IMG/VR virus record: IMGVR_UViG_3300009430_000004
Location: 124,001 to 188,000 of that record
From: a virus
Length of the DNA stretch: 64,000 bases
Direction: 5' to 3' (one strand)
Shown: positions 27,701 to 37,651 of the stretch, piece by piece
How the letters are laid out: every line of letters begins with the position of its first letter
Numbering within the stretch: position 1 is the stretch's first letter
Notes under the pieces: generated by a model
Told to the model about the DNA's origin: nothing
The model's input: only the letters and a program-made list of their open reading frames with translations
Database searches by the model: none
Translations under genes and position numbers: made by a program

Positions 27701-27986
27701 ATCTATCCGACTCTTCGGCTTGGTAGCTACCAAGTCCACCATGAGTGTCATATGATGTTGTATCAACAAAATCACCCCACTCATTTAATCTTACGAGGAT
27801 TATCCCTCTTGTATAATCGGCTCTTCTCACACCATCAATATTCGTATAAACAGAAATGTCAGCAGGACCTCCGATACCTGCTGACCTAATTTCTATTGTC
27901 GTTGTTTTACAAACAGCGGGAAGGCGTTCATTCACCTCCCCAGCTATTAGTAGGTCATTTTCTACTAATCTTCCCACTACTGGCAT
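24708..27986 (-). CDS. Tail protein with ILEI-like, discoidin-like and LamG-like domains
   Basis: 1092 residues. The N-terminal leader (ENDLLIAGEVNERLPAV) is shared with 30688-33723. Residues about 28-155 fit the ILEI/FAM3-like domain pattern (IEIRSAGIGGPADI...RGIILVRLN...G.FVDTTSYDTHGG...LADFI...GY.L). It is followed by a discoidin-like region (VQIQAFDFRGNNVAKGKP, SDNGRDWYPVFDS) and then concanavalin/LamG-like beta-sandwich units (SADEINKL, NGDWSIVYKKYP). Such domains bind carbohydrates on cell surfaces; a receptor- or polysaccharide-binding role is inferred. It lies within the fibre operon with 12-13 nt gaps. Confidence 0.75.
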   Translation of the reverse strand: MPVVGRLVENDLLIAGEVNERLPAVCKTTTIEIRSAGIGGPADISVYTNIDGVRRADYTRGIILVRLNEWGDFVDTTSYDTHGGLGSYQAEESDRLADFITNTPDGYTLIFTTYDDPSSSGNAKLYPVLKKLGFRYLNWNYRSAWAGIIQKGTGSAIFEDYRSGETADTGIYFKTTIPKGIIHFPFDDTAVSIQGLKPLYYCPKKIRYIRDWINGSTANGGNHWVQIQAFDFRGNNVAKGKPMIETSPVAHLTQHLFSMTDGTTDCAKYFELLADGAPKYITVDMLTVYDVRKLKIFHYWGDGRSYYNTKTEVSDNGRDWYPVFDSAIDGIYAETSTGHDIELFTNHRLTQNGIAVDDSTTNIYNLDAGISVYNNYGVPASIEVIKEKYMDQPIYRVSMTPTESSVNGFRTERWSHGIHSSVHTFKANTAYAFSIYWRCLNKDDVVVSVYASNIARWYDLYTEDVGDGWKRTCGYRTGDDPAERYDAIYTSFFSPSAQVGEPIIIDWTCMQLEEGREYSTAFIRGSKSSGSWSGFNGIGLPWPKTFPFSVSFRANLLTKGGRFASEGSERNIIYMGSLWKYIGDNYCGHICQIARADMPPYQDDCQITFVYKNTSQVDVYINNVKWGSNQGYYQPDKLTQIPYWTLGARGYEPYLSCANAIFRDVTIYNWGLSADEINKLSQRRFSLTSEGNIFNTEIMEKFAYIPKNAYYFPLSDNLKDQYYHKDADNPDGSNVLFEGGKAFVGKAMTNYVSTPLDFSAWDAKENVTLTFNQIDPFGGKKAVRVHPHSSIDSYFGCRQNRLFPGRFTCSIWLKATKPCSVPLIIGNNSAGQAIIQQLQLTTQWKEYIVTGDIATQPAGNTLHIGGWSTWTDISFDIFVAFPMVVNLPFKPPFFVGDRGYGKLHYNLHRDLGLDWNGDWSIVYKKYPMFGHDYTYTGYNIDSLGGEGAGYFYWGKEFNGDHMVAHDNTMGTFGFTNGAINRDYYYSGRPVIMGIIKSGSTITVNAYFMNGQKAFASKTLGTVPANHYVNNWGHDLKLGGWWLEGLCYTFYQDLIVCKYALTDAEFDKMCRTQMQEVKDKLIINGNIKEKMNL

Positions 27987-27998
27987 TTTACATCACTC

Positions 27999-30650
27999 CT
28001 AACCTGTATATACAAAGTCTAGGGAATTTAATGTTGAATTATACTGCAATTCAAATTTTCTCTTAATTGAGATATCACCTAATGCCATTAATTTAGGTGC
28101 ATCAACTATTACTGCTCCCGCTGAAGCTAATGCTATAACATCACTCGCATAATGTATATCATCGTTACCAACGCCTATTACAAGAGCACCATTTTCAACA
28201 GCATCACCCCAGAATGCATAGGTATTATTATCATCATACCATCTTATCCACGCTGAGTCTGAACCATTATTGATATTAGAATTAAATACTATACCAACAT
28301 TTCCACCAGGTGCTGCTGGACAGAATCCTATATCTGCTGACCTTGATGGTGCTGACATGTTAGCCCATATTTCACTAAAATGGAATCCATCAAGCTTATC
28401 AGCATTAACTGTAGCTGGATTAAAGTTACCTGCGTGCCATACTGTATTACCTTGTACTTTAAGTATAGCATATGGTGTAGCTTCATTTGTTGGTCTGAAT
28501 ATATTGATAGAGTCATGGTCCGAATATATATACATCGAACTGACTCCCTCTTTAAGGAAACCTATACCTGGGTTTTTTGACCCATTGGATCTAACTTCGA
28601 ATGCAATAGTTATACCCTCAGCCCCCCCAGTAGTATTGATATTGTCTGTTGGGCTTGAACTACTACCAGCTATGAATTTACCTGATGTGTTAAAGTAGTT
28701 ACCAGTTATAGTATCCCCAGTATCATTAATCTTTGAATTTGGATCGAAGTTTTTACTCGTCCATACACAATGCCAAGATGTCCAACCATTTGCATCATTC
28801 CATCCACCTCTTTGCCACATATCACCATAATGTGACGTATAAATTTGTTGTATACCATAAGTCCCATTATTATGAGACCTATAAACAAGTAATGTACCAT
28901 ATTGATATACTTGGTCTGCTGGTGGACAATTCGTTGATGCACCAAAATCACCGATAGCATACACCCCAGGATTTACATATTGATTCCAATTAGTGTCACG
29001 AATATCAGCATTTGTTGTATACATAAGATCCCAAAGATGTCTTCCATCGAGAGTATCGGCATCTAATCCTGAATTATGACCATCGTTACCTGAATGCCAA
29101 ACTGTATTTCCATCGAAAAGCATATTTGCACCAATTCTTGGAATTACAAGATTGTGAACACCAGTTTTTAATATTATGCCAAAGTGCCCAGCTAATTGGA
29201 CAGCACCTGCAATCTCAGACTCTTCAACTTTGACAGATGTTCTGGATAAGCCATACCAAGGTGCACCCGCAGCATCATTGTCCCCAACACTATCAACATA
29301 GAATTTTGCTTGAACTGCTGGTGCATATAATGTACCTGTCATAGTGTCTCCACCTTTACCCACTTTACTACCAATTTGGTTAGCAATAGATGTAGCAAAG
29401 TTAGGGTCATTACCCAATGCTGTTGCCAGTTCATTAAGAGTATTTAATGTATCAGGTGATGAACTGATAAGATTAGCTATTTTTGTATCAGTGTAACTAT
29501 TAGCTGCGGTTAAAGCTGAATCAGCTCTAGTTTGAGCACCCGATGTAGTTTCAAAACCACTGTCATTAACTAATTGGCTAGTGTGTGAAACGTCTAATCT
29601 CCTCCATTCAGTCCATACACTGTTGGATAGAGTTCTAACGTAAGTTCCACTATTGTTAAAGTCCACACATATCTGTGTTAACCATGCATTATGGTGTTGC
29701 ATTACTATGAAATACTTATGATTATGTGAACCAGGAGGGCAGTTAGCCATTGCATAACCCTGGTAAAAACCAGTGCTTCTTACAGTATTCATATCTGCAC
29801 TTTCAACCCATTGTGCAGTTGTTCCTAATCCATATCCTGCTGGTGCAAATGAAGCTGCATGATAACCATCTAATGTATCAGCATCTAATCCTGAGTTATG
29901 ACCATCATTGGCAGCATTCCAATAAGGTACTGTATTATCACTACTCTTATATAGCTGACCAGTGTTATCCATTTTAGCAACTGTTGCCTGAGCACCATTA
30001 CCGAAATGAACACCGTTACCTCTATAGTGATTTAGATGCAGCCAACATTCAACCTTAGGATCTAAGTGTAAGTTTCCGTCAGTGGCTGCAACACCAGCTT
30101 TACTACTGTCAATCCATGTTTTTCCACCTATCTGAAGGGACTCCTCCCACCCAGAGTTTGGGAAAATTAATGCACCATCAGCGTCTAGGGTATCCCCTGA
30201 TTTACTAAGTTTTCTAGCTGGGTCAAAATTATTATTTGACCATAATCTAGACCATGCTTTCCAATCTGTCCCAGTTGAATACCCACCTCTAACCCAAGTA
30301 TCAGAATTACCAGATGAATGTGATATATACATCTGTCCGATAAAATCACTTGAGCCTACATGAGTACCATATACTACAAGAACACCCCATTGATAACACC
30401 CAGCAGGGTAGTTAGAGTTTCCTCCACCATAAATATTGTCTATACTATATATACCAGGGGTTGTCAAGCTATTCCAATCGCCGACAAATTTCCCCATAGC
30501 TCGAAGCATACTAGATACTTCAAATCCATCGAGCAGGTCAGCATTTATGCCAGACCCATGCCCATGGACTAATTTTATTAAGTCAAGAAGATTTCCATGG
30601 TGGGCTGTTATATACCCACCAGTTTTACTTCCACCTCTATTACTTGCCAT
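27999..30650 (-). CDS. Tail fibre with DADxLDG repeats
   Basis: 883 residues. Start MASNRGGSKTG resembles 22190-24694. It carries repeated HNSGLDADTLDG and related motifs (four copies), knob-like segments (TGFYQGYAMANCPPG...), a helical stalk-like region (TRADSALTAANSYTDTKIANL), and GDTMTGTL motifs common in phage fibre shafts. A late promoter match at 30689-30700 lies 39 nt upstream of the ATG, so this gene can be transcribed separately from the two fibre genes before it. Confidence 0.8.
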   Translation of the reverse strand: MASNRGGSKTGGYITAHHGNLLDLIKLVHGHGSGINADLLDGFEVSSMLRAMGKFVGDWNSLTTPGIYSIDNIYGGGNSNYPAGCYQWGVLVVYGTHVGSSDFIGQMYISHSSGNSDTWVRGGYSTGTDWKAWSRLWSNNNFDPARKLSKSGDTLDADGALIFPNSGWEESLQIGGKTWIDSSKAGVAATDGNLHLDPKVECWLHLNHYRGNGVHFGNGAQATVAKMDNTGQLYKSSDNTVPYWNAANDGHNSGLDADTLDGYHAASFAPAGYGLGTTAQWVESADMNTVRSTGFYQGYAMANCPPGSHNHKYFIVMQHHNAWLTQICVDFNNSGTYVRTLSNSVWTEWRRLDVSHTSQLVNDSGFETTSGAQTRADSALTAANSYTDTKIANLISSSPDTLNTLNELATALGNDPNFATSIANQIGSKVGKGGDTMTGTLYAPAVQAKFYVDSVGDNDAAGAPWYGLSRTSVKVEESEIAGAVQLAGHFGIILKTGVHNLVIPRIGANMLFDGNTVWHSGNDGHNSGLDADTLDGRHLWDLMYTTNADIRDTNWNQYVNPGVYAIGDFGASTNCPPADQVYQYGTLLVYRSHNNGTYGIQQIYTSHYGDMWQRGGWNDANGWTSWHCVWTSKNFDPNSKINDTGDTITGNYFNTSGKFIAGSSSSPTDNINTTGGAEGITIAFEVRSNGSKNPGIGFLKEGVSSMYIYSDHDSINIFRPTNEATPYAILKVQGNTVWHAGNFNPATVNADKLDGFHFSEIWANMSAPSRSADIGFCPAAPGGNVGIVFNSNINNGSDSAWIRWYDDNNTYAFWGDAVENGALVIGVGNDDIHYASDVIALASAGAVIVDAPKLMALGDISIKRKFELQYNSTLNSLDFVYTG

Positions 30651-30687
30651 GATTATTCAACTCCTTTCATAAATAGTAAGGATTCTA

Positions 30688-33600
30688 TTAAGTTAATGTT
30701 GAAACCTCTACAATTCTATTTTGAGGTTGCACCAATCTATTAGTAAATTTAGCCCTGTTCTTAAATAAGTTATCAAGTTCTGTATCTGTCATACCCCTCT
30801 TACAAACAATCAAATCACGAAAGAATGAGTTACATGGAGTTGTCGGACTATTCTCACTATCCCATCCCCAACCCCCTAGGTTTAAATCGTAACCAAACTT
30901 AGTTACATAACCATTAGGAGCCATGGAATATCCCGAAATAACTCTTGTGTATACACCCTCTGTGTATGACCATTCTTTTATTGTCAAAGTTGAGCCTGAT
31001 TTAACAAGACTAATCATTCTTGGATTATTATAATATTTAGCTGGGTCTATATCTGTTGGTGAAGCTTCAGAAATCTTATTTACCTGATGAGTTTTCCCCC
31101 ACCAAATGTAGTTACCACCAACAGTGTTATCTCCACACCCCAAGGAATCTAAATTAAAACTACCAAACTTATCATCTGATGTACCAACAGGTATCTTGAA
31201 ATAAACTATCGACCAATCACCATTCCAATTTAAACCTAAGTCTCGATGAAGATTAAAGGCTAATAATGATCTTTCTCGGATTCCATCAACAAATGGTGTG
31301 ATAAAAGGTCGTTTTTCCCATTGTACTCCACTAACATAGATAAGCCCTTTATCAGGAGAATATCCCCATACTAATGCATCAGCCGCTATACCCCAGTCAC
31401 AACTGTCAAAGAACTTTGTTGTTAGAGATATCCTATGCCAAATATCATCCTCTATCAAATGAGCATTGTACTTATCACTTGAAGAAACCCATGTAGCCCA
31501 GTCGGTTTTTAAAATAGCAAATGAATAAGGATTAATTCCTGCTTTATTTATTACTTTAACATATGCTGATGAAGTGATATAATCACCTATATTACCACTG
31601 AAAGCACCATTATAGACACCTTCCCATCCATGCCACTGTTCACTATCACCAGTCTTTTCAAATTCCCATGTTGTTGGACCTATATACGGTCTTATTGTAT
31701 TCTTTCGTATAATCCCTCTAACTGTCCAGGGGTCGGTATGTCCACCAACAGTAGCCCATAGGTTCTCTGTTCTTCCACCAACCCATGCATACCCATCTTC
31801 AAATACTACATTTTCCTCTATTGCTGCTTTAAATTGTCCAGTTGTATCCTTAGTATTAATACTAAGAGGGAAATATACAGCGTCAGAAGGTATATATGGA
31901 GGTAGTTCTTTTACCTTCGTTCTTAATTCACCAGTGCTAGTTATAGGCATCATGCTACCAGTTAGACTTTGGATTTCACTCAGAGTTAAACATCTGTTAT
32001 ACACATGCATATCCCTAACACTACAATTAGATTTTTCATTGAAGTAAATTTTATTAGCTGAGAATTCTATTGGAATTTCAGCGGTCATATATAATACTTG
32101 TGGTGCTGAAGTTAATGGTGTTCCATCAACTAAACCGAATGCTCCTGCCAATCCACCATCTATATACCACATTTCAACTAGATTCCATCCTTTAACTAAT
32201 GGTATATCTACAACGGGGTTTGACGGCACATTCCAACCACCAACCCAAACTACTGGTCCATTATTAATTCTCATAGCACCCCAGTCATCAGCAATATATT
32301 TATGCTGAACTGTTACTGCTTCTGAGCAATACACAAATGTTCTCCATACAATCCCAGCATTATACTGAGATATATTCATATTAAAATCAGGGGTATCATC
32401 ATCTAAATCCTTAAATGATGGGTCAGTGTATTCACTTATTTCATACCCTCCCCTGCCGATACCAACCCCTTTTACTGTATATCGAGTCCATTTATTTTTA
32501 TACTCAGTTGTTTCTAGACCATTCTTATAAATTTTAAACTCATTGCCTGTCTTTGTTAGAATAAGTTTATTGAACTTATTGTCAAGGATATGCTTCTTCT
32601 CTGACACTAAGGTGAAATCACCATAGAAATCAAATCTTGATGTTATTTCTAGCTTAGCATCTCCTCGTTCACCATTTATTCTAGCTGTCGGACAATTTCT
32701 TTTCTCAAGTTGTATATCAGCGAAATCAACGGTTGTATGTGAAAGCTGACTATTCATGAATACCCCACTGAATCGTCTATGAGGACCTTCAACGAACGTA
32801 TATGGGGCATATGCCTGTTTCCACCCATCTTCTAGATCCTCAGTATAAATTGGGAGGGTACAACGCCAAGCCCCATTATCAAGGAACCACCACCCTATAG
32901 AAAATGGTATACCATTCCCCTTGATAACTTTAAATTTGAATGACCAAACCCATGTTTCACCAGTATTATATGTGATTTCTGGTCCTTCATATGATATGGG
33001 CCAATCTCCTCCATTACCGTCTTTTCTAATACACCTAATTCCATTTCCATAAGGTGTTTTGATGTATTCATGAAAAGTCTGACCATCTCCAGTACCAACA
33101 ACCCAATTTTTATATCCATTAGAAAAATTCCCATTTTCAATGTAATTCTTACTAGCCTCATGAATGGAAATAAAATCCTGTCCCAATGGGAATACACAGT
33201 TTGTAGCTTTTACATTAGGGTTATCTAGCATTATATAATTGATATCCCTAAATTCGATTTTATAACTCTCCCAACGACCAAAATCCTCTATTTGAAACCA
33301 CGCTCTCAAGGAATGTACAAAGTCACTAGGTAATGTAAATTTAATAGCGAAATCCACCCACTGACCATTAATATCTCCAGTTCTCCAAGTTTTAGCGATT
33401 ACCCATCTATGAGGATTGGGTTCTACACTCATATAGTGGAATCCTATACTGGTCAAGGATTCATCATCTGGTGTTTTCCAGCATTTTATTTTTCCAGTTA
33501 TCAGAAATGTTGAACCATCATAATCATAGTAATCTGTGAATGTTGGTCCATGTACATCTCTTGTACTTGTAATAACTTTATCTATATAATATTCTGTAAG

Positions 33601-33723
33601 TCTATCGTGACAATTCCCATCAAACGGGAAATGGTGTATTAAACCATTTGTTACAAGGGGAAGTCGTTCTTCGACTTCCCCAGCAATTAATAAATCTCCA
33701 TCCTTAAAACGCCCTGCAATCAT
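30688..33723 (-). CDS. Tail protein with LamG/concanavalin-like domains
   Basis: 1011 residues. The leader DGDLLIAGEVEERLPLV is shared with 24708-27986, and so are later segments such as NLHRDLGLxWNGDWSIVY and FxxDLIVCKxxxTDxE, so the two are paralogues. Several beta-sandwich domains of about 150 residues resemble carbohydrate-binding/LamG modules (LIHHFPFDGNCHDRL near residue 28). This copy lacks the ILEI-like insertion. The ribosome binding site is AAGGAGGG, 12 nt after the upstream fibre gene. Confidence 0.75.
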   Translation of the reverse strand: MIAGRFKDGDLLIAGEVEERLPLVTNGLIHHFPFDGNCHDRLTEYYIDKVITSTRDVHGPTFTDYYDYDGSTFLITGKIKCWKTPDDESLTSIGFHYMSVEPNPHRWVIAKTWRTGDINGQWVDFAIKFTLPSDFVHSLRAWFQIEDFGRWESYKIEFRDINYIMLDNPNVKATNCVFPLGQDFISIHEASKNYIENGNFSNGYKNWVVGTGDGQTFHEYIKTPYGNGIRCIRKDGNGGDWPISYEGPEITYNTGETWVWSFKFKVIKGNGIPFSIGWWFLDNGAWRCTLPIYTEDLEDGWKQAYAPYTFVEGPHRRFSGVFMNSQLSHTTVDFADIQLEKRNCPTARINGERGDAKLEITSRFDFYGDFTLVSEKKHILDNKFNKLILTKTGNEFKIYKNGLETTEYKNKWTRYTVKGVGIGRGGYEISEYTDPSFKDLDDDTPDFNMNISQYNAGIVWRTFVYCSEAVTVQHKYIADDWGAMRINNGPVVWVGGWNVPSNPVVDIPLVKGWNLVEMWYIDGGLAGAFGLVDGTPLTSAPQVLYMTAEIPIEFSANKIYFNEKSNCSVRDMHVYNRCLTLSEIQSLTGSMMPITSTGELRTKVKELPPYIPSDAVYFPLSINTKDTTGQFKAAIEENVVFEDGYAWVGGRTENLWATVGGHTDPWTVRGIIRKNTIRPYIGPTTWEFEKTGDSEQWHGWEGVYNGAFSGNIGDYITSSAYVKVINKAGINPYSFAILKTDWATWVSSSDKYNAHLIEDDIWHRISLTTKFFDSCDWGIAADALVWGYSPDKGLIYVSGVQWEKRPFITPFVDGIRERSLLAFNLHRDLGLNWNGDWSIVYFKIPVGTSDDKFGSFNLDSLGCGDNTVGGNYIWWGKTHQVNKISEASPTDIDPAKYYNNPRMISLVKSGSTLTIKEWSYTEGVYTRVISGYSMAPNGYVTKFGYDLNLGGWGWDSENSPTTPCNSFFRDLIVCKRGMTDTELDNLFKNRAKFTNRLVQPQNRIVEVSTLT
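30689..30700 (-). promoter_or_regulatory. Late promoter match AACA-N6-TA inside the end of a fibre gene
   Basis: Minus-strand AACATTAACTTA uses the last codons of the gene ending at 30688; 39 nt before the ATG at 30650. Confidence 0.6.
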
Positions 33724-33735
33724 ATATATCCCTCC

Positions 33736-36700
33736 TTAAATGAATACAATGTCTAATGCATTTTCTGAGGAATTGTGTCTTAGCTCTATTTTGTTATTAA
33801 TAGCTATAACACCTGCACTTAATCTATTATTGGTTACATTATCAGCATCACTTCTTAGGAATTGACTAGCATGTAAACCATCTACTGTATCTGAGTTACC
33901 GCCATTAGCTGGTAATGTAGTCGGAATATCTTCCATTCTAGCAACCCTTTTCCAAGCTTCCCAAGTACCAGATTCTTTATTTCTAAACCACATATTACCA
34001 GACCTCCACGATATTGCAATCTGTGTTGCCCATTGATGTTGAGGTCCACTAAATTGATTATGGATTACAGATTTATCTGATTCACCATCTTCTGTTGGCA
34101 CATTTACATCACAATGATAGAACCCACTATGATCTAATGTATTGGCATCTCGAGATGTTATATGAGATAATGCTAAGTTAGAAACATGATAACCATCAAT
34201 GGTATCTGCATTACCTCCATTAGCTGGTAATGTAGTAGGAAGATCCTGCATTGTAGCCATCCTAGTCCATGGTTGCCAATCATCATCCCATCCACCTCTG
34301 AAGTAAATATCCTTGTTTTGATGAGACATATACATCTGATTTACGGCATTTCCAGCACTTTTAAGACCCTTGAATACAACAAGAGTACCATATTGATATG
34401 CATTAGCTGGAGGTGTATTTACACAACCAGTAAATTCAGAAATCGTATACATGCCAGGCTTTCTTAATGTATTAAAATCGCCTTTAAATATAGTGCCATC
34501 ACCAACAGCTCTCATGAAATCTTCAGACTCAATTCCGTCAAACTTATCAGCATCAAGCCCTGAACCAGCACCGTCATTACCTGAGTTCCAATTAGTTACC
34601 CATGGACACCATGTACCGTGAGTCTTTTCTCTTATATACATTGTATTACCATTGTTAGTCGTTGAAAATGCTAATTGTGTAACATAATCTTTATCGGCTG
34701 AACATATTACCAAAATCTTATGCCAGTCGAGTCCTGCAACACCATATGCAGGATTTGGTACATCATACCATCCATTATCTAACAACGTATTTAAATCATA
34801 ACCTGCTGGTAATCTTTTTGCACCATTACCTAAGCCATATCCAGAAGGTGCGAAGTAGTCACGAATGTTTTTACCACTCATTATTATATCTTTAAGAGTC
34901 ATTGTACCAACAGGTGACATTCGGGCCCCTTCATGCCAACCGTTTCCATCGTCCCATCCCCATGTAAAGTAATCTTGGTTTTCAATTCCATCATCACTTA
35001 TACCAAATCTCATTTCTGAGAAATTGTTATTCTCAATGTGCTTAATATATCCAGGGTCATTTGCTTGTGATGGGAAGTAAATTATTGAGTCTGTTCCTTG
35101 TTTACTAACAATCAAGGTTTTACTAACTGTCATATTACCAGCAGTTGTAGTATCGGTATCTGACCTCATAAACTGAGATGCGTGAATTCCATCCACTGTA
35201 TCTGCGTCAATATTTGAGTTGTGACCAGTATTAAGGTCAGTTAAATCAAAAATCGTTGAAGCCGCTATATGCCAAACTAGATGTGCTCCTGCTGTTGGTG
35301 CAGGTCCCCCGTCAACTGCTAGGAAACCACCATCATTAAATATACCAGTTTCACCGCAAATATGGACCCTAATATACGTCTCCCACTTACCAGTACCAAC
35401 ATTAGTTGATAACCAATAGTGTAATGTATTATCACCACTATCGTTAGAATAATAATTCAGATGATAACCCACTGGAAGTTTTGCTTTAAAAACCATTATG
35501 AATACGCCATTAATTCTACTATAGAAACGCTGAACCACACCTCCATAATGAGGGGATGTTGGGTTACCATTATGTCTAATTTCTAATACTTTTTTGGTCT
35601 TATTTGGAGCAGTATTCATATCAATTCTATTTATTGCAACACCATCACTACCTGCTGAGTTATTATAAATAAAATATCCATTTAAACCACTAGCAAATTC
35701 TTCATCTAATAATAGTTTTTTACCTTGTCTAACAGCATATGCTATAGGATTGATTGCACCCATGCCGTTATTACCAAGTATAACTTGCAGAAGTTTATAT
35801 CCCTCTGAGTTAAAACTATTAGCATCAAGAGGTCCTTCAACTGTTAAATAGTTATTGATGGTGTCACCATTTTTATTAACAGCATCAGTTATTCCAATAT
35901 CAGCTATTGTGGATGGATTGTCAGCGGAAGTCACTCTACCTTTACCATCAACAGTCACTCTCTTATATGTGCCAGGATTAACACCAGTATTTTCTAATGT
36001 TAACTCAAGATAAGCTTCACTTTCACCGAGAGTTGCAGTTCCAGTAGCATCACCATAGATACTTAATCCATGGGTATGTGTTTTCATTGATCTAAGATTT
36101 AATTCATTGGCAAGCCCATCAATTGTAGAAATTGAGGGTCTTCCGTAGTTTATATAATCTCCTGGACGAAGAGTATGTCCAGTACATAATTTAAGAGTTC
36201 CTTCTTCAGCATTTCTAACTGCTATCAATAGATGATTGGAGTCTAAACCTCCAACAACCATGGTTGAATAGTCAGCTACAAAAAGGGTTACATCAGAAGC
36301 ATTACCACCAGGAGTATGCTTAGCATATAATGCTATCCAACCACCCGCAGGTCCACTCATTAAAATACCACCATCATCTACAGTTACAGGTGGACACCCA
36401 GCTAATCCTGCAATAACAGTACCAACTGGAGGCATAAAAATATCTATATATGCCGATACATTATTTTCTTTATCCATCGGTATAACTATAAATCTATTTG
36501 TCCATTTTACTTTTGAGTTGTTCCATGATATAACACCCCCACCAGTTATGGCAAAGTGTGCTTGCATGTAGTCAACAATCTTTTGGTCTCTGGCATCAAC
36601 TTCATCTTTTCTATAAGCATCGGCTATACCATAACCTGCTATAGTAGTAGGACTAGAAGCACCAGTGATACGACCTTGAGCATTGACTGTGAACATAGTA

Positions 36701-37521
36701 TAGGTTCCAGGGGTAACCCCTGTGTCGGTAAGATATAATGTATTACCGTTTTTAGATAATCCTGTGCCAGGAATAATCTGACCAGCACCACTAAATTGAA
36801 CGAAATTAAGGTTTGTTACACCAACTTGAATTCCATCATCAGTAGTTAATACCCAACCAGAATCTTTATTCCAAGTACCATCTTCAACAAATACGAACAT
36901 ACCTTTCTTTATAGTAGCCGTACTGTTACAATCAGTTGCTCTTTCCCAAGCACCTGCATGAGCAATCCATATACCATTTTGATTAGGTGTTGCTTGGTCT
37001 TTTACAAGAACTCTATCATTTTCATTAAGTTGTATATCATCAATTACATGAAGTCCAGCTAACGATATATCTCCTCTTGTTGCAATTCTAACAGAGTCTT
37101 TAACATCCAAACCAAGTATTACATTATCAACATAGTTCTTTGTTGCGGGATGCATAGGCTGAGTAGGGTCAGCGTGAAGTATTAAGTATCCACGCATAGA
37201 GTCCCCGTCTTTATTAACAGGGTCATAGCCTCTTACTGTATCTGCGTCCAAACCGCTATTTAATCCATCAACTGTTTTCAATAATGCCAATATATTTGCG
37301 GCATTGAAATCAACTGCTGGAAGCTTTGTTGCCAAAGCGGCAGCTACTGTTTGAGCAAATGTTGGGTCGTTGTTAATTGAGGCGTATAAGTCCTTTAATG
37401 ATATAACATTATCGAACCATTGATATCCTTTTATATCTGCTATTGTGCTAGTAACCAATCCTAACCATTCTATTATACTGACTGGTCTTTGGGGATGCAT
37501 TACTAAATTTTTATCAGCCAT
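33736..37521 (-). CDS. Long tail fibre protein (largest gene of the window)
   Basis: 1261 residues. The N-terminal region is specific. It is followed by a conserved tail-fibre shaft domain (DVKDSVRIATRGDI...NENDRVLVKDQATPNQNGIW...AGAWERATD) seen in many myophage fibres, then VTPGTYTMFTVNAQGRITG repeats. The C-terminal half has five DADTxDG-type repeats (for example NGGNSDTVDGLHASQFLRS) and knob-like segments. It is the first gene of the fibre block, with a late promoter match 30 nt upstream and AAGGAGTG before the ATG. Confidence 0.8.
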   Translation of the reverse strand: MADKNLVMHPQRPVSIIEWLGLVTSTIADIKGYQWFDNVISLKDLYASINNDPTFAQTVAAALATKLPAVDFNAANILALLKTVDGLNSGLDADTVRGYDPVNKDGDSMRGYLILHADPTQPMHPATKNYVDNVILGLDVKDSVRIATRGDISLAGLHVIDDIQLNENDRVLVKDQATPNQNGIWIAHAGAWERATDCNSTATIKKGMFVFVEDGTWNKDSGWVLTTDDGIQVGVTNLNFVQFSGAGQIIPGTGLSKNGNTLYLTDTGVTPGTYTMFTVNAQGRITGASSPTTIAGYGIADAYRKDEVDARDQKIVDYMQAHFAITGGGVISWNNSKVKWTNRFIVIPMDKENNVSAYIDIFMPPVGTVIAGLAGCPPVTVDDGGILMSGPAGGWIALYAKHTPGGNASDVTLFVADYSTMVVGGLDSNHLLIAVRNAEEGTLKLCTGHTLRPGDYINYGRPSISTIDGLANELNLRSMKTHTHGLSIYGDATGTATLGESEAYLELTLENTGVNPGTYKRVTVDGKGRVTSADNPSTIADIGITDAVNKNGDTINNYLTVEGPLDANSFNSEGYKLLQVILGNNGMGAINPIAYAVRQGKKLLLDEEFASGLNGYFIYNNSAGSDGVAINRIDMNTAPNKTKKVLEIRHNGNPTSPHYGGVVQRFYSRINGVFIMVFKAKLPVGYHLNYYSNDSGDNTLHYWLSTNVGTGKWETYIRVHICGETGIFNDGGFLAVDGGPAPTAGAHLVWHIAASTIFDLTDLNTGHNSNIDADTVDGIHASQFMRSDTDTTTAGNMTVSKTLIVSKQGTDSIIYFPSQANDPGYIKHIENNNFSEMRFGISDDGIENQDYFTWGWDDGNGWHEGARMSPVGTMTLKDIIMSGKNIRDYFAPSGYGLGNGAKRLPAGYDLNTLLDNGWYDVPNPAYGVAGLDWHKILVICSADKDYVTQLAFSTTNNGNTMYIREKTHGTWCPWVTNWNSGNDGAGSGLDADKFDGIESEDFMRAVGDGTIFKGDFNTLRKPGMYTISEFTGCVNTPPANAYQYGTLVVFKGLKSAGNAVNQMYMSHQNKDIYFRGGWDDDWQPWTRMATMQDLPTTLPANGGNADTIDGYHVSNLALSHITSRDANTLDHSGFYHCDVNVPTEDGESDKSVIHNQFSGPQHQWATQIAISWRSGNMWFRNKESGTWEAWKRVARMEDIPTTLPANGGNSDTVDGLHASQFLRSDADNVTNNRLSAGVIAINNKIELRHNSSENALDIVFI

Positions 37522-37550
37522 AAAAAATCACTCCTTTCTAGCTATTTCTT

Positions 37551-37562
37551 TATTAAATTGTT
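37551..37562 (-). promoter_or_regulatory. Late promoter match AACA-N6-TA
   Basis: Minus-strand AACAATTTAATA, 30 nt before the ATG of the largest fibre gene. Confidence 0.7.
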
Positions 37563-37600
37563 TTTAATAACCAAAATTATTCCGAGTTAAAGGGCAAATG

Positions 37601-37640
37601 TGGGATGTAAGCAAGCTTAAAAGCAATTGCTTACATCCCA
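37601..37640 (-). terminator. Terminator hairpin
   Basis: 14-bp stem TGGGATGTAAGCAA/TTGCTTACATCCCA behind the SH3-type amidase gene; weak T tail. Confidence 0.7.
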
Positions 37641-37651
37641 TATTTAGCATT

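Noticed and set aside
28270-28960. Several frames on both strands within the fibre gene 27999-30650
   Set aside because: Generated by the repeated Gly/Asn/Asp-rich codons; no start signals.
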